DNA from: Paulinella micropora
Taxonomy: Eukaryota > Cercozoa > Imbricatea > Euglyphida
Assembly (NCBI GenBank): GCA_009731375.1
Contig: BJOX01000193.1
Location: 86,125-150,124 of the forward strand
Length of the DNA stretch: 64,000 bases
Direction of reading: 5' to 3'
The notes below the pieces were generated by a model, which had not been told where the DNA came from, did no database searches, and was given only the letters and a program-made list of their open reading frames with translations. Positions 11,879-22,701 of the stretch are shown piece by piece. How positions within the stretch are numbered: the first letter of the stretch is position 1; each line of letters begins with the position of its first letter. Made by a program: the position numbers and the translations under genes.

Positions 11879-11913
<35 letters not shown>

Positions 11914-12313
11914 TTACAGAGAAAAAGGCGATTCCTCGAAGACCGAGAAGAAAAAGTATAGGGGGGGGGGGGGCAGGGGGGGGGAGAAAAAAANNNNNNN
12001 NNNGGGCAGGGGGGAGGCAGAGAATAATGATGATAACAATAATAGTAATGACTGCAGCGGTAGAAGGAAAAGGTGGAGGAAGAGGAAGGGGAAGCAACTG
12101 TTACAACAAAGCAAATGGCACACGCAAGAAAATTCGTGCGCAGAGGATAAAGGAAGAAAAGTAAGGGGAAAAGAGACAGCCAGAGAGAGACCGCTGGCGC
12201 TGCGTGATGTTGACGGGGTGCTGGAGGCTGCAAAGGCAAGAAAACGATAAACATGCGCAAACAAAGAAAAGATAACAATATTAGTAATAAGAAAAGATAA
12301 CAATATTAGTAAT

Positions 12314-12353
<40 letters not shown>

Positions 12354-12556
12354 GCTGCTGCTGCTACTGCTACTACTGCTGCTACTCCTTCTGCTACTGC
12401 TACTGCTGCTGCTGCTGCTACTACTACTACTATTACTACTACTACTACTATTACTTTACTACTACTACTACTACTACCTACTACTACCACTACTAAGTAC
12501 GCTGTATTGGCATATTAGCAGTACAACTAGTAGTGGTGGCAGCAGTAGTGACAAGA

Positions 12557-12612
<56 letters not shown>

Positions 12613-12625
12613 CAGAGAGACAAAG

Positions 12626-12665
<40 letters not shown>

Positions 12666-12983
12666 GGCTGAGTGATGCTGAACTTGTGCTGGAGGCCACA
12701 AAAGCAAGAAAACGAAAAAAAGTGACCACGCGAGAAAATGTATGCGCAGAAGAAAAAGAGGAAACGAAGGGAGAAGAGAGAAAAGAGCCAGTCGTGACGA
12801 TAAACAAACAAACGAACAAACAAAACAAACAAACAAACAAACAAACAAACAAACAAACAAAACCAAACAAAACAAAACCAAACAAAACCAAACAAAACCA
12901 AACAAAACAAAACAAAACAAAACAAAACAAAAAACAAAACAAAAAACAAAACAAAAAACAAAAAACAAAACAAAAAACAAAAC

Positions 12984-13014
<31 letters not shown>

Positions 13015-13085
13015 CAAAACAAAACAAACAAACAAACAAACAAACAAACAAAACAAAACAAAACAAACAAACAAACAAACAAACA

Positions 13086-13120
<35 letters not shown>

Positions 13121-13146
13121 CCAACAACAACAACAACAACAACACC

Positions 13147-13177
<31 letters not shown>

Positions 13178-13548
13178 TTACAGAGAAAAAGGCGATTCCT
13201 CGAAGACCGAGAAGAAAAAGTATAGGGGGGGGGGGGGGGGGGGGGGGNNNNNNNNNNAATGATGATAACAATAATAGTAATGACTGCAGCGGTAGAAGGA
13301 AAAGGTGGAGGAAGAGGAAGGGGAAGCAACTGTTACAACAAAGCAAATGGCACACGCAAGAAAATTCGTGCGCAGAGGATAAAGGAAGAAAAGTAAGGGG
13401 AAAAGAGACAGCCAGAGAGAGACCGCTGGCGCTGCGTGATGTTGACGGGGTGCTGGAGGCTGCAAAGGCAAGAAAAACGATAAACATGCGCAAACAAAGA
13501 AAAGATAACAATATTAGTAATAAGAAAAGATAACAATATTAGTAATTT

Positions 13549-13622
<74 letters not shown>

Positions 13623-13716
13623 ACTGCTACTACTGCTGCTACTCCTTCTGCTACTGCTACTGCTGCTGCTGCTGCTACTACTACTATTACTACTACTACT
13701 ACTACTACTATTACTT

Positions 13717-13758
<42 letters not shown>

Positions 13759-13837
13759 CTACTACTACCACTACTAAGTACGCTGTATTGGCATATTAGC
13801 AGTACAACTAGTAGTGGTGGCAGCAGTAGTAACAAGA

Positions 13838-13902
<65 letters not shown>

Positions 13903-14306
13903 AGAGACAGAGAGACAAAGACACAGAGAGAGAGAGAGAGAGACAGAGAGAGAGATGAGGCTGAGTGATGCTGAACTTGTGCTGGAGGCTACAAAAGCAA
14001 GAAAACGAAAAAAAGTGACCACGCGAGAAAATGTATGCGCAGAAGAAAAAGAGGAAACGAAGGGAGAAGAGAGAAAAGAGCCAGTCGTGACGATAAACAA
14101 ACAAACGAACAAACAAAACAAACAAACAAACAAACAAAAACAAACAAACAAAACAAAACAAAACAAAACCAAACAAAACCAAACAAAACCAAACAAAACC
14201 AAACAAAACAAAACCAAACAAAACCAAACAAAACAAAACAAAACCAAACAAAACCAAACAAAACCAAAACAAAAAACAAAACAAAAAACAAAACAAAAAA
14301 CAAAAC

Positions 14307-14337
<31 letters not shown>

Positions 14338-14798
14338 CAAAAACAAACAAACAAACAAAACAAAACAAAACAAAACAAAAACAAACAAACAAAACAAACA
14401 AACAAAACAAACAAACAAACAAACAAAACAACAACAACAACAACAACAACAACTACAACAACAACAACAACATTACAGAGAAAAAGGCGATTCCTCGAAG
14501 ACCGAGAAGAAAAAGTATAGGGGGGGGGGGGGGGGGGGGGGGGGAAGAGAANNNNNNNNNNCTGCAGCGGTAGAAGGAAAAGGTGGAGGAAGAGGAAGGG
14601 GAAGCAACTGTTACAACAAAGCAAATGGCACACGCAAGAAAATTCGTGCGCAGAGGATAAAGGAAGAAAAGTAAGGGGAAAAGAGACAGCCAGAGAGAGA
14701 CCGCTGGCGCTGCGTGATGTTGACGGGGTGCTGGAGGCTGCAAAGGCAAGAAAACGATAGACATGCGCAAAAAAAGCAAAGATAACAATATTAGTAGT

Positions 14799-14831
<33 letters not shown>

Positions 14832-14926
14832 CACTACTGCTACTACTACTACTACTACCACTACCACTACTGCTACTACTACTACTACTACTACTACTAC
14901 TGCTGCTGCTGCTACTGCTACTGCTG

Positions 14927-14986
<60 letters not shown>

Positions 14987-15046
14987 TACTAAACTATACT
15001 AAATACTACTACTACTACTACTACTATACTAAACTATACTAAACTA

Positions 15047-15106
<60 letters not shown>

Positions 15107-15201
15107 CTACTACTACCTACTACTAAGTACGCTGTATTGGCATATTAGCAGTACAACTAGTAGTGGTGGCAGCAGTAGTAACAAGAAGAGAAGCGAGAGA
15201 G

Positions 15202-15245
<44 letters not shown>

Positions 15246-15268
15246 ACACACACACACAGAGAGAGAGA

Positions 15269-15323
<55 letters not shown>

Positions 15324-15783
15324 GCGGNNNNNNNNNNACCGCTGCGGCTGAGTGATGCTGAACTTGTGCTGGAGGCTACAAAAGCAAGAAAACGATAGAA
15401 ATATGCGTAAAACATGACAAGCAGCCAGCTCGTGTAATGTAGGAAAAAGGCCACAAGAGAAAGTTCTTGCATTTATGTGCAAAAGAAAAAACAAGAAAAG
15501 AATGCAGGAAGTAGAGTTAGAGGCAGGACTAGTAAGAGAAGGTGAGAAAGAGGGAGAGGGAGACCCGTCCTGCTGATTGACGGGGTTATTGAGGCTGCAA
15601 AAAGTACGACAAGGACAGAAATATGCGCAAACAAAACGAAAAACTCAACTCGTGCACCACAGCAAAAAAGGGACCACGCGAGAAAATGTATGCGCAGAAG
15701 AAAAAGAGGAAACGAAGGGAGAAGTGAGAAAAGAGCCAGTCGTGATGAAGAACGATAAACAAACAACGAACAAACAAACAAAC

Positions 15784-15834
<51 letters not shown>

Positions 15835-15879
15835 ACAAACAAACAAACAAACAAACAAATAACAACAACAAACAACAAT

Positions 15880-15919
<40 letters not shown>

Positions 15920-15992
15920 TTACAGAGAAAAAGTCGATTCCTCGAAGACCGAGAAGAAAAAGTATTGGGGGGGGGGGGGGGGGGGGGGGAGA
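11221..15992. repeat. Tandem array of ~1.27-1.35-kb composite repeat units
   Basis: The anchor AAGTACGCTGTATTGGCATA recurs at 11221, 12495, 13776 and 15125. The first three units hold, in order: anchor, (GA)n, a GAGTGATGCTGAACTTGTGC block, AAAC/AAAAC/AAC repeats, ATTACAGAGAAAAAGGCG, a G-run with a 10-N gap, a TGCAGCGGTAGAAGG block, GGCACACGC, GACGGGGTGCTGGAGGC and (CTA/CTG)n. The fourth unit is rearranged: it has an extra gap at 15328-15337 and a more diverged middle. The CTGGAGGCTRCAAAAGC core occurs twice per unit, so the unit is itself built from older sub-repeats. Hundreds of codons stay open in several frames because the repeats lack stops; I do not call these genes. Confidence 0.9.
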
Positions 15993-16826
15993 NNNNNNNN
16001 NNNNNNNNNNNNNNNNNNNNNNNNNNNNNNNNNNNNNNNNNNNNNNNNNNNNNNNNNNNNNNNNNNNNNNNNNNNNNNNNNNNNNNNNNNNNNNNNNNNN
16101 NNNNNNNNNNNNNNNNNNNNNNNNNNNNNNNNNNNNNNNNNNNNNNNNNNNNNNNNNNNNNNNNNNNNNNNNNNNNNNNNNNNNNNNNNNNNNNNNNNNN
16201 NNNNNNNNNNNNNNNNNNNNNNNNNNNNNNNNNNNNNNNNNNNNNNNNNNNNNNNNNNNNNNNNNNNNNNNNNNNNNNNNNNNNNNNNNNNNNNNNNNNN
16301 NNNNNNNNNNNNNNNNNNNNNNNNNNNNNNNNNNNNNNNNNNNNNNNNNNNNNNNNNNNNNNNNNNNNNNNNNNNNNNNNNNNNNNNNNNNNNNNNNNNN
16401 NNNNNNNNNNNNNNNNNNNNNNNNNNNNNNNNNNNNNNNNNNNNNNNNNNNNNNNNNNNNNNNNNNNNNNNNNNNNNNNNNNNNNNNNNNNNNNNNNNNN
16501 NNNNNNNNNNNNNNNNNNNNNNNNNNNNNNNNNNNNNNNNNNNNNNNNNNNNNNNNNNNNNNNNNNNNNNNNNNNNNNNNNNNNNNNNNNNNNNNNNNNN
16601 NNNNNNNNNNNNNNNNNNNNNNNNNNNNNNNNNNNNNNNNNNNNNNNNNNNNNNNNNNNNNNNNNNNNNNNNNNNNNNNNNNNNNNNNNNNNNNNNNNNN
16701 NNNNNNNNNNNNNNNNNNNNNNNNNNNNNNNNNNNNNNNNNNNNNNNNNNNNNNNNNNNNNNNNNNNNNNNNNNNNNNNNNNNNNNNNNNNNNNNNNNNN
16801 NNNNNNNNNNNNNNNNNNNNNNNNNN
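15993..16826. other. Assembly gap (834 N) inside the tandem array
   Basis: Run of N starting directly after the G-run of the fourth unit. Its length may be an estimate, so the array size is not known. Confidence 0.95.
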
Positions 16827-17252
16827 AGAGGAAGAGGGAGAGGAAGAGGGAGAGGAAGAGGGAGGGGAAGAGGGAGAGGAAGAGGGAGAGGAAGAGGGAG
16901 AGGAAAAGGGAAACCGGTTCTGCTGATTGACTGCGTTCTTGACGCTGCAAAGACAAGACAACGACAGAAATATGCACACAAAAATAAAGCAAACAAACCG
17001 TACACCATAGAAAAGAAGGGCCCACGCGAAATTCATGCGCAGAGTATAAAAGAAGAAACGAAAGCAAGCCGTGATGATCAGCGATAAACAAAAAACAAAA
17101 ACAGAAAGGCGATTTCTCGAAGACGAAGAAGAGAAAGAAGTAAAAGAAAGACAGAAAGGGAGAAAGGGAGAAAGGGCCAGAGATTTATGATAATGATAAC
17201 AAGAATAGTAACTACTTCTACTACTACTACTACAACTACAACTACAACAACA

Positions 17253-17296
<44 letters not shown>

Positions 17297-17334
17297 TACT
17301 TCTACTACTTCTACTACTTCTTCTTCTTCTTCTT

Positions 17335-17404
<70 letters not shown>

Positions 17405-17431
17405 CACTACTACAATATACTACTACTACTG

Positions 17432-17490
<59 letters not shown>

Positions 17491-17507
17491 TACTACTACT
17501 ACTACTA

Positions 17508-17598
<91 letters not shown>

Positions 17599-18130
17599 CG
17601 GTAGTGGAAGTAGCGGTAGCACAATGCCCAGTAAGAGAGGGGATGAGGAAGTGTGAGACCGGATCGGCTCGTTGACGGGCTTCTTGAGGCTGCACGGTAA
17701 GACAACGACAGAAATTAAAATAGCACACAACTGGAGTTCTAACTGGTACAACGAAGTAGTAATAATTACTACTACAGCGGCAATGGAATTAGTGGTTGTT
17801 GCAGCAGTTGCAGCAGTACTAGTAAGACAAGGAAGAGGAGAGAAAGAGCAAGACCGGTTATACTCCTGGACCGTGACATGGATCTTGAGGCTGCAAATGT
17901 AACACAACGACAGAAATGTGTGCAAACAAACTTAAATACTCACCTCGTAAAACATAGCAGAGAAGGGTCCACGCGAGATAATACACGAGAAAATTGGGAT
18001 AAAAGAAGAAAAGAATGGAGCACGAACAAAAAACAAAAGAGCCAGCCATGTTCAACGAAAGTAAATATAAAGACAACAGAGAGAAAGACGAACGAAGGAA
18101 GAAAGAGAAAAGAGACAGACGTTCCCCTCC
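16827..18130. repeat. Degenerate sub-repeats and (CTA)n flanking the array
   Basis: GAGGAAGAGGGA repeats (16827-16910), then diverged sub-units around 16920-17170, 17640-17720 and 17855-18110. Each has a TTGACGGG-like stretch, a GGCTGC core, an AAGACAACGACAGAAAT motif and often a CACGCGA motif. (CTA)n fills 17215-17597. These look like older, unamplified relatives of the 1.3-kb array. Confidence 0.7.
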
Positions 18131-18314
18131 TAATTACCTCTAAACTACAGCATCATTCCCCAAAATACCATACTTTACCCAGTCATCATCATCCATATGG
18201 TAATGAATAATACAACTATTAAGCCTGGCCTCGTTGAAAGCACATAATAAGCCCTTATCATTTAACACAAGAAAATTTACAAATACAGAGAGACAAATCG
18301 AAGCTTTGGAGCAC
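18131..18314. other. Non-coding stretch, possible first intron
   Basis: No ORF or repeat supported. If the exon at 18315-18384 is real, this is the start of its intron. Confidence 0.35.
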
Positions 18315-18384
18315 CTGTTGTTTGTCCGAAAACTGTCGATCCTCCCAGGATCAGAAATGTGATGATACTCACCAGCGCTCTCAT
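18315..18384 (-). CDS. Candidate signal-peptide exon for the phosphatase gene(s)
   Basis: On the minus strand an ATG at 18384-18382 opens a short peptide beginning MRALVSIITF, then a hydrophobic LILGG stretch and small residues (a typical secretion signal), ending at ACAACAG followed by GTGC, a possible splice donor (18314-18313). The 70 coding bases leave phase 1, which matches the acceptors at 7020 and 10158: joining to either continues directly into the first Cys-rich module without a stop. The distance (8-11 kb, full of repeats and gaps) is a weakness. It could instead start another secreted protein. Confidence 0.4.
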
Positions 18385-18771
18385 CTTCTTGAGTCTTGTT
18401 GGTCTCTCTAGATTCTGAAGCGTTGTCAGTTTCGCGGCGGAAAGTGTGCCAGACTTGTGCCAGTCTTGTGCCTTGAAAAGGTTCAACCGGCAAACGGACT
18501 TGGTGCAAACGAAAACGTACAATTTGTTGAGTCAGGTGGCACCAGCCGTCGTTCTCGTTCAGAAATTGAGCAGCCGGATAAGAAAATTACTGCATTGTGA
18601 ATAGAAAGGGCAAAGTTTTTGAATAAAGTAAGGAAAAAGCCAGGTGATGCCTGTGAGGCGAGCAAACCCCGTCAAGTAGAAACATTAATATTCTGTGATT
18701 TCTGATTTTCAAGCAATTCAAAGTTTTTTGTGCGTTTGTAGTTGTTGTCGATCAAAGTACGTACATTCTAG

Positions 18772-18773
<2 letters not shown>
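18385..18773 (-). other. Upstream region of the candidate signal-peptide exon
   Basis: Unique sequence without repeats; no other gene seen. It would hold the 5' UTR and promoter of the minus-strand gene if the exon is real. Confidence 0.35.
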
Positions 18774-18810
<37 letters not shown>

Positions 18811-18908
18811 TGTGTGTGTGTGTGTGTGAGTGTGTGTGAGAGAGAGTGTGTGTTTGTTTGTAGGTCTCTGTCTGTCTCTGTCCCTCTCTCTCTCTCGATC
18901 TCTCTAGA

Positions 18909-18952
<44 letters not shown>

Positions 18953-18956
18953 TTCG

Positions 18957-18996
<40 letters not shown>
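18774..18996. repeat. (GT)n and (CT)n microsatellites
   Basis: GT dinucleotides to about 18860, then CT tracts broken by GATCTCTCTAGA and CGACCT. The CT tract abuts the LINE 5' UTR fragment that follows. Confidence 0.9.
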
Positions 18997-18999
<3 letters not shown>

Positions 19000-19287
19000 T
19001 CTTCTTCTTCATTTTTATTGAGAGAACAATTTTACAATTGGACTCAGGGAACGTCCACGTGAAAAGTATAGCTAGTAAGTTATACCTTTATCTAAGGTGG
19101 AAACCTAGTTATTCAGTACTAGTTGAGCGTATTAAGGAAGATATCGATATTAAATTAGTATTCAGCTGCTCAGTATTAATATTATATTATAGTTATTAAA
19201 ATTAATATTTCTGTTTAGATATATTGTGCGGTGATATTAATATTATGTTGTTATGTTATGTATATATGTTATTGTAAAGGTGTAGTC
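18997..19287 (-). repeat. Second copy of the LINE 5' UTR (5' fragment of another LINE)
   Basis: Matches 24271-24536, the region upstream of LINE ORF1, over its full length with scattered substitutions and small indels (shared start TTTTTATTGAGAGAAC, shared end GTAAAGGTGTAGTC). It lies 3' of the LINE on the same strand and runs into CT repeats where ORF1 would be. Either the remnant of an earlier insertion or part of a tandem insertion. Confidence 0.8.
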
Positions 19288-19625
<338 letters not shown>

Positions 19626-19650
19626 CGCGCGTGTGCATATGTTACATATA

Positions 19651-22600
19651 TTATGATGTTTGTTGATGTTTTAGTAGATATGTCATTAGTGCTTTTTTGA
19701 ATGGCTTTATTTTTGTTTCATCTGTTATATGTTTTGGAATTGATTTCCATTGATCTGCAAAGATCTTGGTGAGGTATGGGTCTTTGTGGTTAACAAAGAG
19801 GCTGCCTTTTGTTGAGTATCGGGTTTTGTATGGATGTATGGTATTGATTGGTGTAAATGTGTTATTGTGGAGTGGTCTGTTGAGGTGTTTTTTAGGGTAA
19901 ATGAATGGGTGATTTTCTATGCATACACGGAGGGTGTATAGGTGGGTGATGTCGAGTAGTTTGAGTTGATTTAGGATTGGTTTGGTATGTGCGCGGTAGT
20001 GTGTTTTTGCAATTATTCTGATTATTTTTTTGTGTATTTTTATGAGTGGTTGTATATATTTCTTTTTGTTGTCATGCGTCCCCCAGATGGAGATGTTTTG
20101 TATGAGGTGTGGATATATGTGTGTGTAGTATAGTTGTTTCATTGTTTTGGTGTTTAGATATTTTTTAGCATATAATAATGAGTTGATTGTGGGTTGGAGT
20201 TTACGGATTATGTTGTTGATATGTTGGTCATATTTAAGGTTATGTTGTAGTGTTATGCCCAGGAGTTTTGCGTGTTGGCATTGCTCGAGGGTGTGGTTGT
20301 TTATTGTTATTGTGATATTTTGTTTTGTTTTATGGAAAATTGTGTATGTTGTTTTTGTTGGGTTGGGTACTAGGTTATTAGAATGGAAGTAGTTTATTAG
20401 CTTAGTTATTTCTGTTTGTGTTTTTTGTTGTAAGTCTGTAGGAGTTTTTGCCGTTATTATAAGTGTTGTGTCGTCTGCATATGTATATACTGTTCCTTGT
20501 TGTATGATATTGATTATGTCGTTAATATAGAGTAGGAAGAAGGTGGTGGATAATGTGCTGCCTTGTGGGATGCCATGTGTGATGGTGCGTTTGTGGGACT
20601 TGGCATATTGTGTGTGGACTTCTTGAATGCGATTTGAGAAGTAGGATTCAAAGAACTGGACTGTGCCTTCGTTGAAATTAAAATTTCGTCGAAGTTTGTC
20701 GAGTAACTTTGAATGTTCTACTGTGTCGTATGCTTTCGAGAGGTCTACGTAAAGAGCTAGTACTAGCTCTTCTTTATCTTTATGTTTTTGTATTTGGTTT
20801 ATTATGGTTTGGACTGTCATGGTTGTGCTTGAGTTAGGTCGGAATGCGTATTGTGTATGTGATATTATGTTGTGTTTTGTTAGGTGGTCCATTATTTGTT
20901 TATTTATTATTGTGTCAAATACTTTAGCTATTATGGGTAGTAGTGATATCGGTCTGTAGTTGGCTGGCATGCTTGTGTCGCTGGCTTTGTATAGTTCTAT
21001 TACTTTTGTTGTTTTGAGTGCGTCTGGGTATTTATTTTCATTTATGGCTTTGTTGAAGAGGTTGGTAAGCATAGGTGTGAGGAAGGCGTGCATGTCTTTT
21101 ATAAGTGTTGGTTTTATTTTGTATATGTCCTCTGCTTTATCTCTGTTCATATTTTTTAGTGTTTTGTTTACAATGTCTTCTGTTGTGTTATGTAGTTTGA
21201 AGCTTGGATGTGTTTGTTTGTTTTCTTCCGCTCTCTCTTCTTGTTGTTGTTTGTGTTCGGTTGTTGGTATGCTGTTGCTTGTTTTTTTACCTATTGTTAT
21301 GTAGTGATCGTTGAGTGCGTTTGCTATTTCTATGGGGTCTGTGTGTGTTTTGTTGTTGTACTGTATTGTGGTTGGTGACGCTCTCGGTGGTTTGTTGTTA
21401 GGTACTAATTCTCTGAGTTTTCTGTGTTGTTTTTTTGGGTTGTTTTTATTTTCTTCTAGCGTCTTCATTATTTCGTCTTTTTTGGCTTTGTGTATTATTT
21501 TGTCGACTTTGTACCTCTGTGTCCTGTATGCCTGTTTGTTTTCTGTTGTCGGGTTATCTCTCCATTTTTTATATAGTAGGTGCTTTTTTCTTATTTGCCT
21601 CTTTATTATGGGGCTGCACCAGCTTTTTCTTCTATTGCATTGCTTGGGTTTTCGTTCGAAGTGTTCTATTACTTTTGTTATTGTTGTTTGTATGTCTCTA
21701 AACTTTTGGTTTGTGTCGCTGCTTTCTGTGTTGTCCTGCGTGATGTATTCTAACTGTGTTTTGAGGTTTGCTAGGATTGCGTCTTTGTTTTTGTCGTACA
21801 TGTTTTTGGTAAGTCTGGGTGTGTTGTCTGTGTCTGGTTTTCTTGTGCGGGTGTGTATTATTGCGTATATGGGGTGGTGGTCTGATATGCATGGGCTTAT
21901 AATGTTTGATTCTATGTTGGCATTGATGTTGGTGATTATCATGTCTATGAGTGTGTGGGATGTTGTGTGGACCATGTCGTGTCTTGTTGCTTTTGTTATT
22001 GTTGTGTAGAGGTTGTTGTGTACCATTAGGTTTTGAAAGTCTGTGTGTGGTTTATGTATGTTGTCGAGTAGGTTGTAGTTGATGTCACCTACTAGTGTTA
22101 TTGTGCTTGTAGGCGTTTTCTGTAGTATGCTGTTTATGTTATTTTGTAATGCATGCATGAATTGTTTGTCTATGAGTGGGCGTCTATACATACCTATTAT
22201 TGTGTGTATTGGTTTGTTTTTAAGTTTATTATTATATATTCTTAGTGTTAGTGGAGTTTTGCATGAGTCCGATATGGTTTGTTTATCGACTATTGTAATG
22301 TGCATGTTGCTTTTATAGTATATTGAGATGTCGATGTGATGTTTAGCTGTGTATGTAGGGATTGGAAATGCGTTGTTACTGGTTGGTTGGGTTATGTAGT
22401 TATCTGTGAGTATGATGATGTCTGGTTGGAAGGGTAGGAGTTGTAGGTGTGTGATTAGGTCTTGATGGTGTGCTTTGAGGGAGTGGATGTTGGTGTGGTA
22501 TATTGTGATTGTATTGTTGTGTGTGTTGTTGTTTTTATTGTTATTGTTATTTTTATTATTATTGTTGCTGTTGTTTTTTATGTTCTTATTATATGTTTTA

Positions 22601-22701
22601 TTTTTGTTATTTTTTGAAGTGAGAGACAGGTATGGTTTGAAGGATTGTGGGAGGAGGTTAGGGTGGGTGAGATGCTCTGGGGGTTTATTTTGGGTGCTCA
22701 T
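19651..22701 (-). CDS. LINE ORF2: APE endonuclease / reverse transcriptase
   Basis: 1016 codons. The N-terminus is Asn-rich. The APE-type endonuclease spans roughly residues 65-285: NIHSL, LTDNY, MYRRP, VGDINYNLLD, a SHTLID block and SDHHPI. The usual catalytic Glu of the LTET-like motif reads Asp here (LTDNY). The RT follows at about 575-830: ANYRPISLLP, YVDLSKAYD (first Asp), GIPQGSTLS, YADDT (catalytic pair near 741), LLGITL. A CR1/L2-type C-terminus includes YRAHTKPIL. It nicks target DNA and primes reverse transcription of the element RNA. The ATG directly follows the ORF1 stop (TAA-ATG, same frame), so reinitiation or readthrough is likely. TAA at 19651, with a second TAA two codons later, then poly(A). 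Confidence 0.92.
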   Translation of the reverse strand: MSTQNKPPEHLTHPNLLPQSFKPYLSLTSKNNKNKTYNKNIKNNSNNNNKNNNNNKNNNTHNNTITIYHTNIHSLKAHHQDLITHLQLLPFQPDIIILTDNYITQPTSNNAFPIPTYTAKHHIDISIYYKSNMHITIVDKQTISDSCKTPLTLRIYNNKLKNKPIHTIIGMYRRPLIDKQFMHALQNNINSILQKTPTSTITLVGDINYNLLDNIHKPHTDFQNLMVHNNLYTTITKATRHDMVHTTSHTLIDMIITNINANIESNIISPCISDHHPIYAIIHTRTRKPDTDNTPRLTKNMYDKNKDAILANLKTQLEYITQDNTESSDTNQKFRDIQTTITKVIEHFERKPKQCNRRKSWCSPIIKRQIRKKHLLYKKWRDNPTTENKQAYRTQRYKVDKIIHKAKKDEIMKTLEENKNNPKKQHRKLRELVPNNKPPRASPTTIQYNNKTHTDPIEIANALNDHYITIGKKTSNSIPTTEHKQQQEERAEENKQTHPSFKLHNTTEDIVNKTLKNMNRDKAEDIYKIKPTLIKDMHAFLTPMLTNLFNKAINENKYPDALKTTKVIELYKASDTSMPANYRPISLLPIIAKVFDTIINKQIMDHLTKHNIISHTQYAFRPNSSTTMTVQTIINQIQKHKDKEELVLALYVDLSKAYDTVEHSKLLDKLRRNFNFNEGTVQFFESYFSNRIQEVHTQYAKSHKRTITHGIPQGSTLSTTFFLLYINDIINIIQQGTVYTYADDTTLIITAKTPTDLQQKTQTEITKLINYFHSNNLVPNPTKTTYTIFHKTKQNITITINNHTLEQCQHAKLLGITLQHNLKYDQHINNIIRKLQPTINSLLYAKKYLNTKTMKQLYYTHIYPHLIQNISIWGTHDNKKKYIQPLIKIHKKIIRIIAKTHYRAHTKPILNQLKLLDITHLYTLRVCIENHPFIYPKKHLNRPLHNNTFTPINTIHPYKTRYSTKGSLFVNHKDPYLTKIFADQWKSIPKHITDETKIKPFKKALMTYLLKHQQTS

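Noticed and set aside
11253-15102. Many open frames of 200-340 codons on both strands (Lys/Gln/Asn-, Leu/Phe- or Ser-rich)
   Set aside because: They are translations of AAAC, AAC, GA and CTA repeats open in several frames at once, and several run across N gaps. No codon bias or motif.
10448-18130. CRISPR array or bacterial-style repeat locus
   Set aside because: Units are ~1.3 kb of nested simple repeats without constant short repeats and unique spacers, in a eukaryotic retroelement context.
21311-22009. 232-codon plus-strand frame and other long plus-strand frames over the LINE
   Set aside because: Antisense shadows of LINE ORF2, hydrophobic only because the sense strand is Asn/Thr/Lys-rich.
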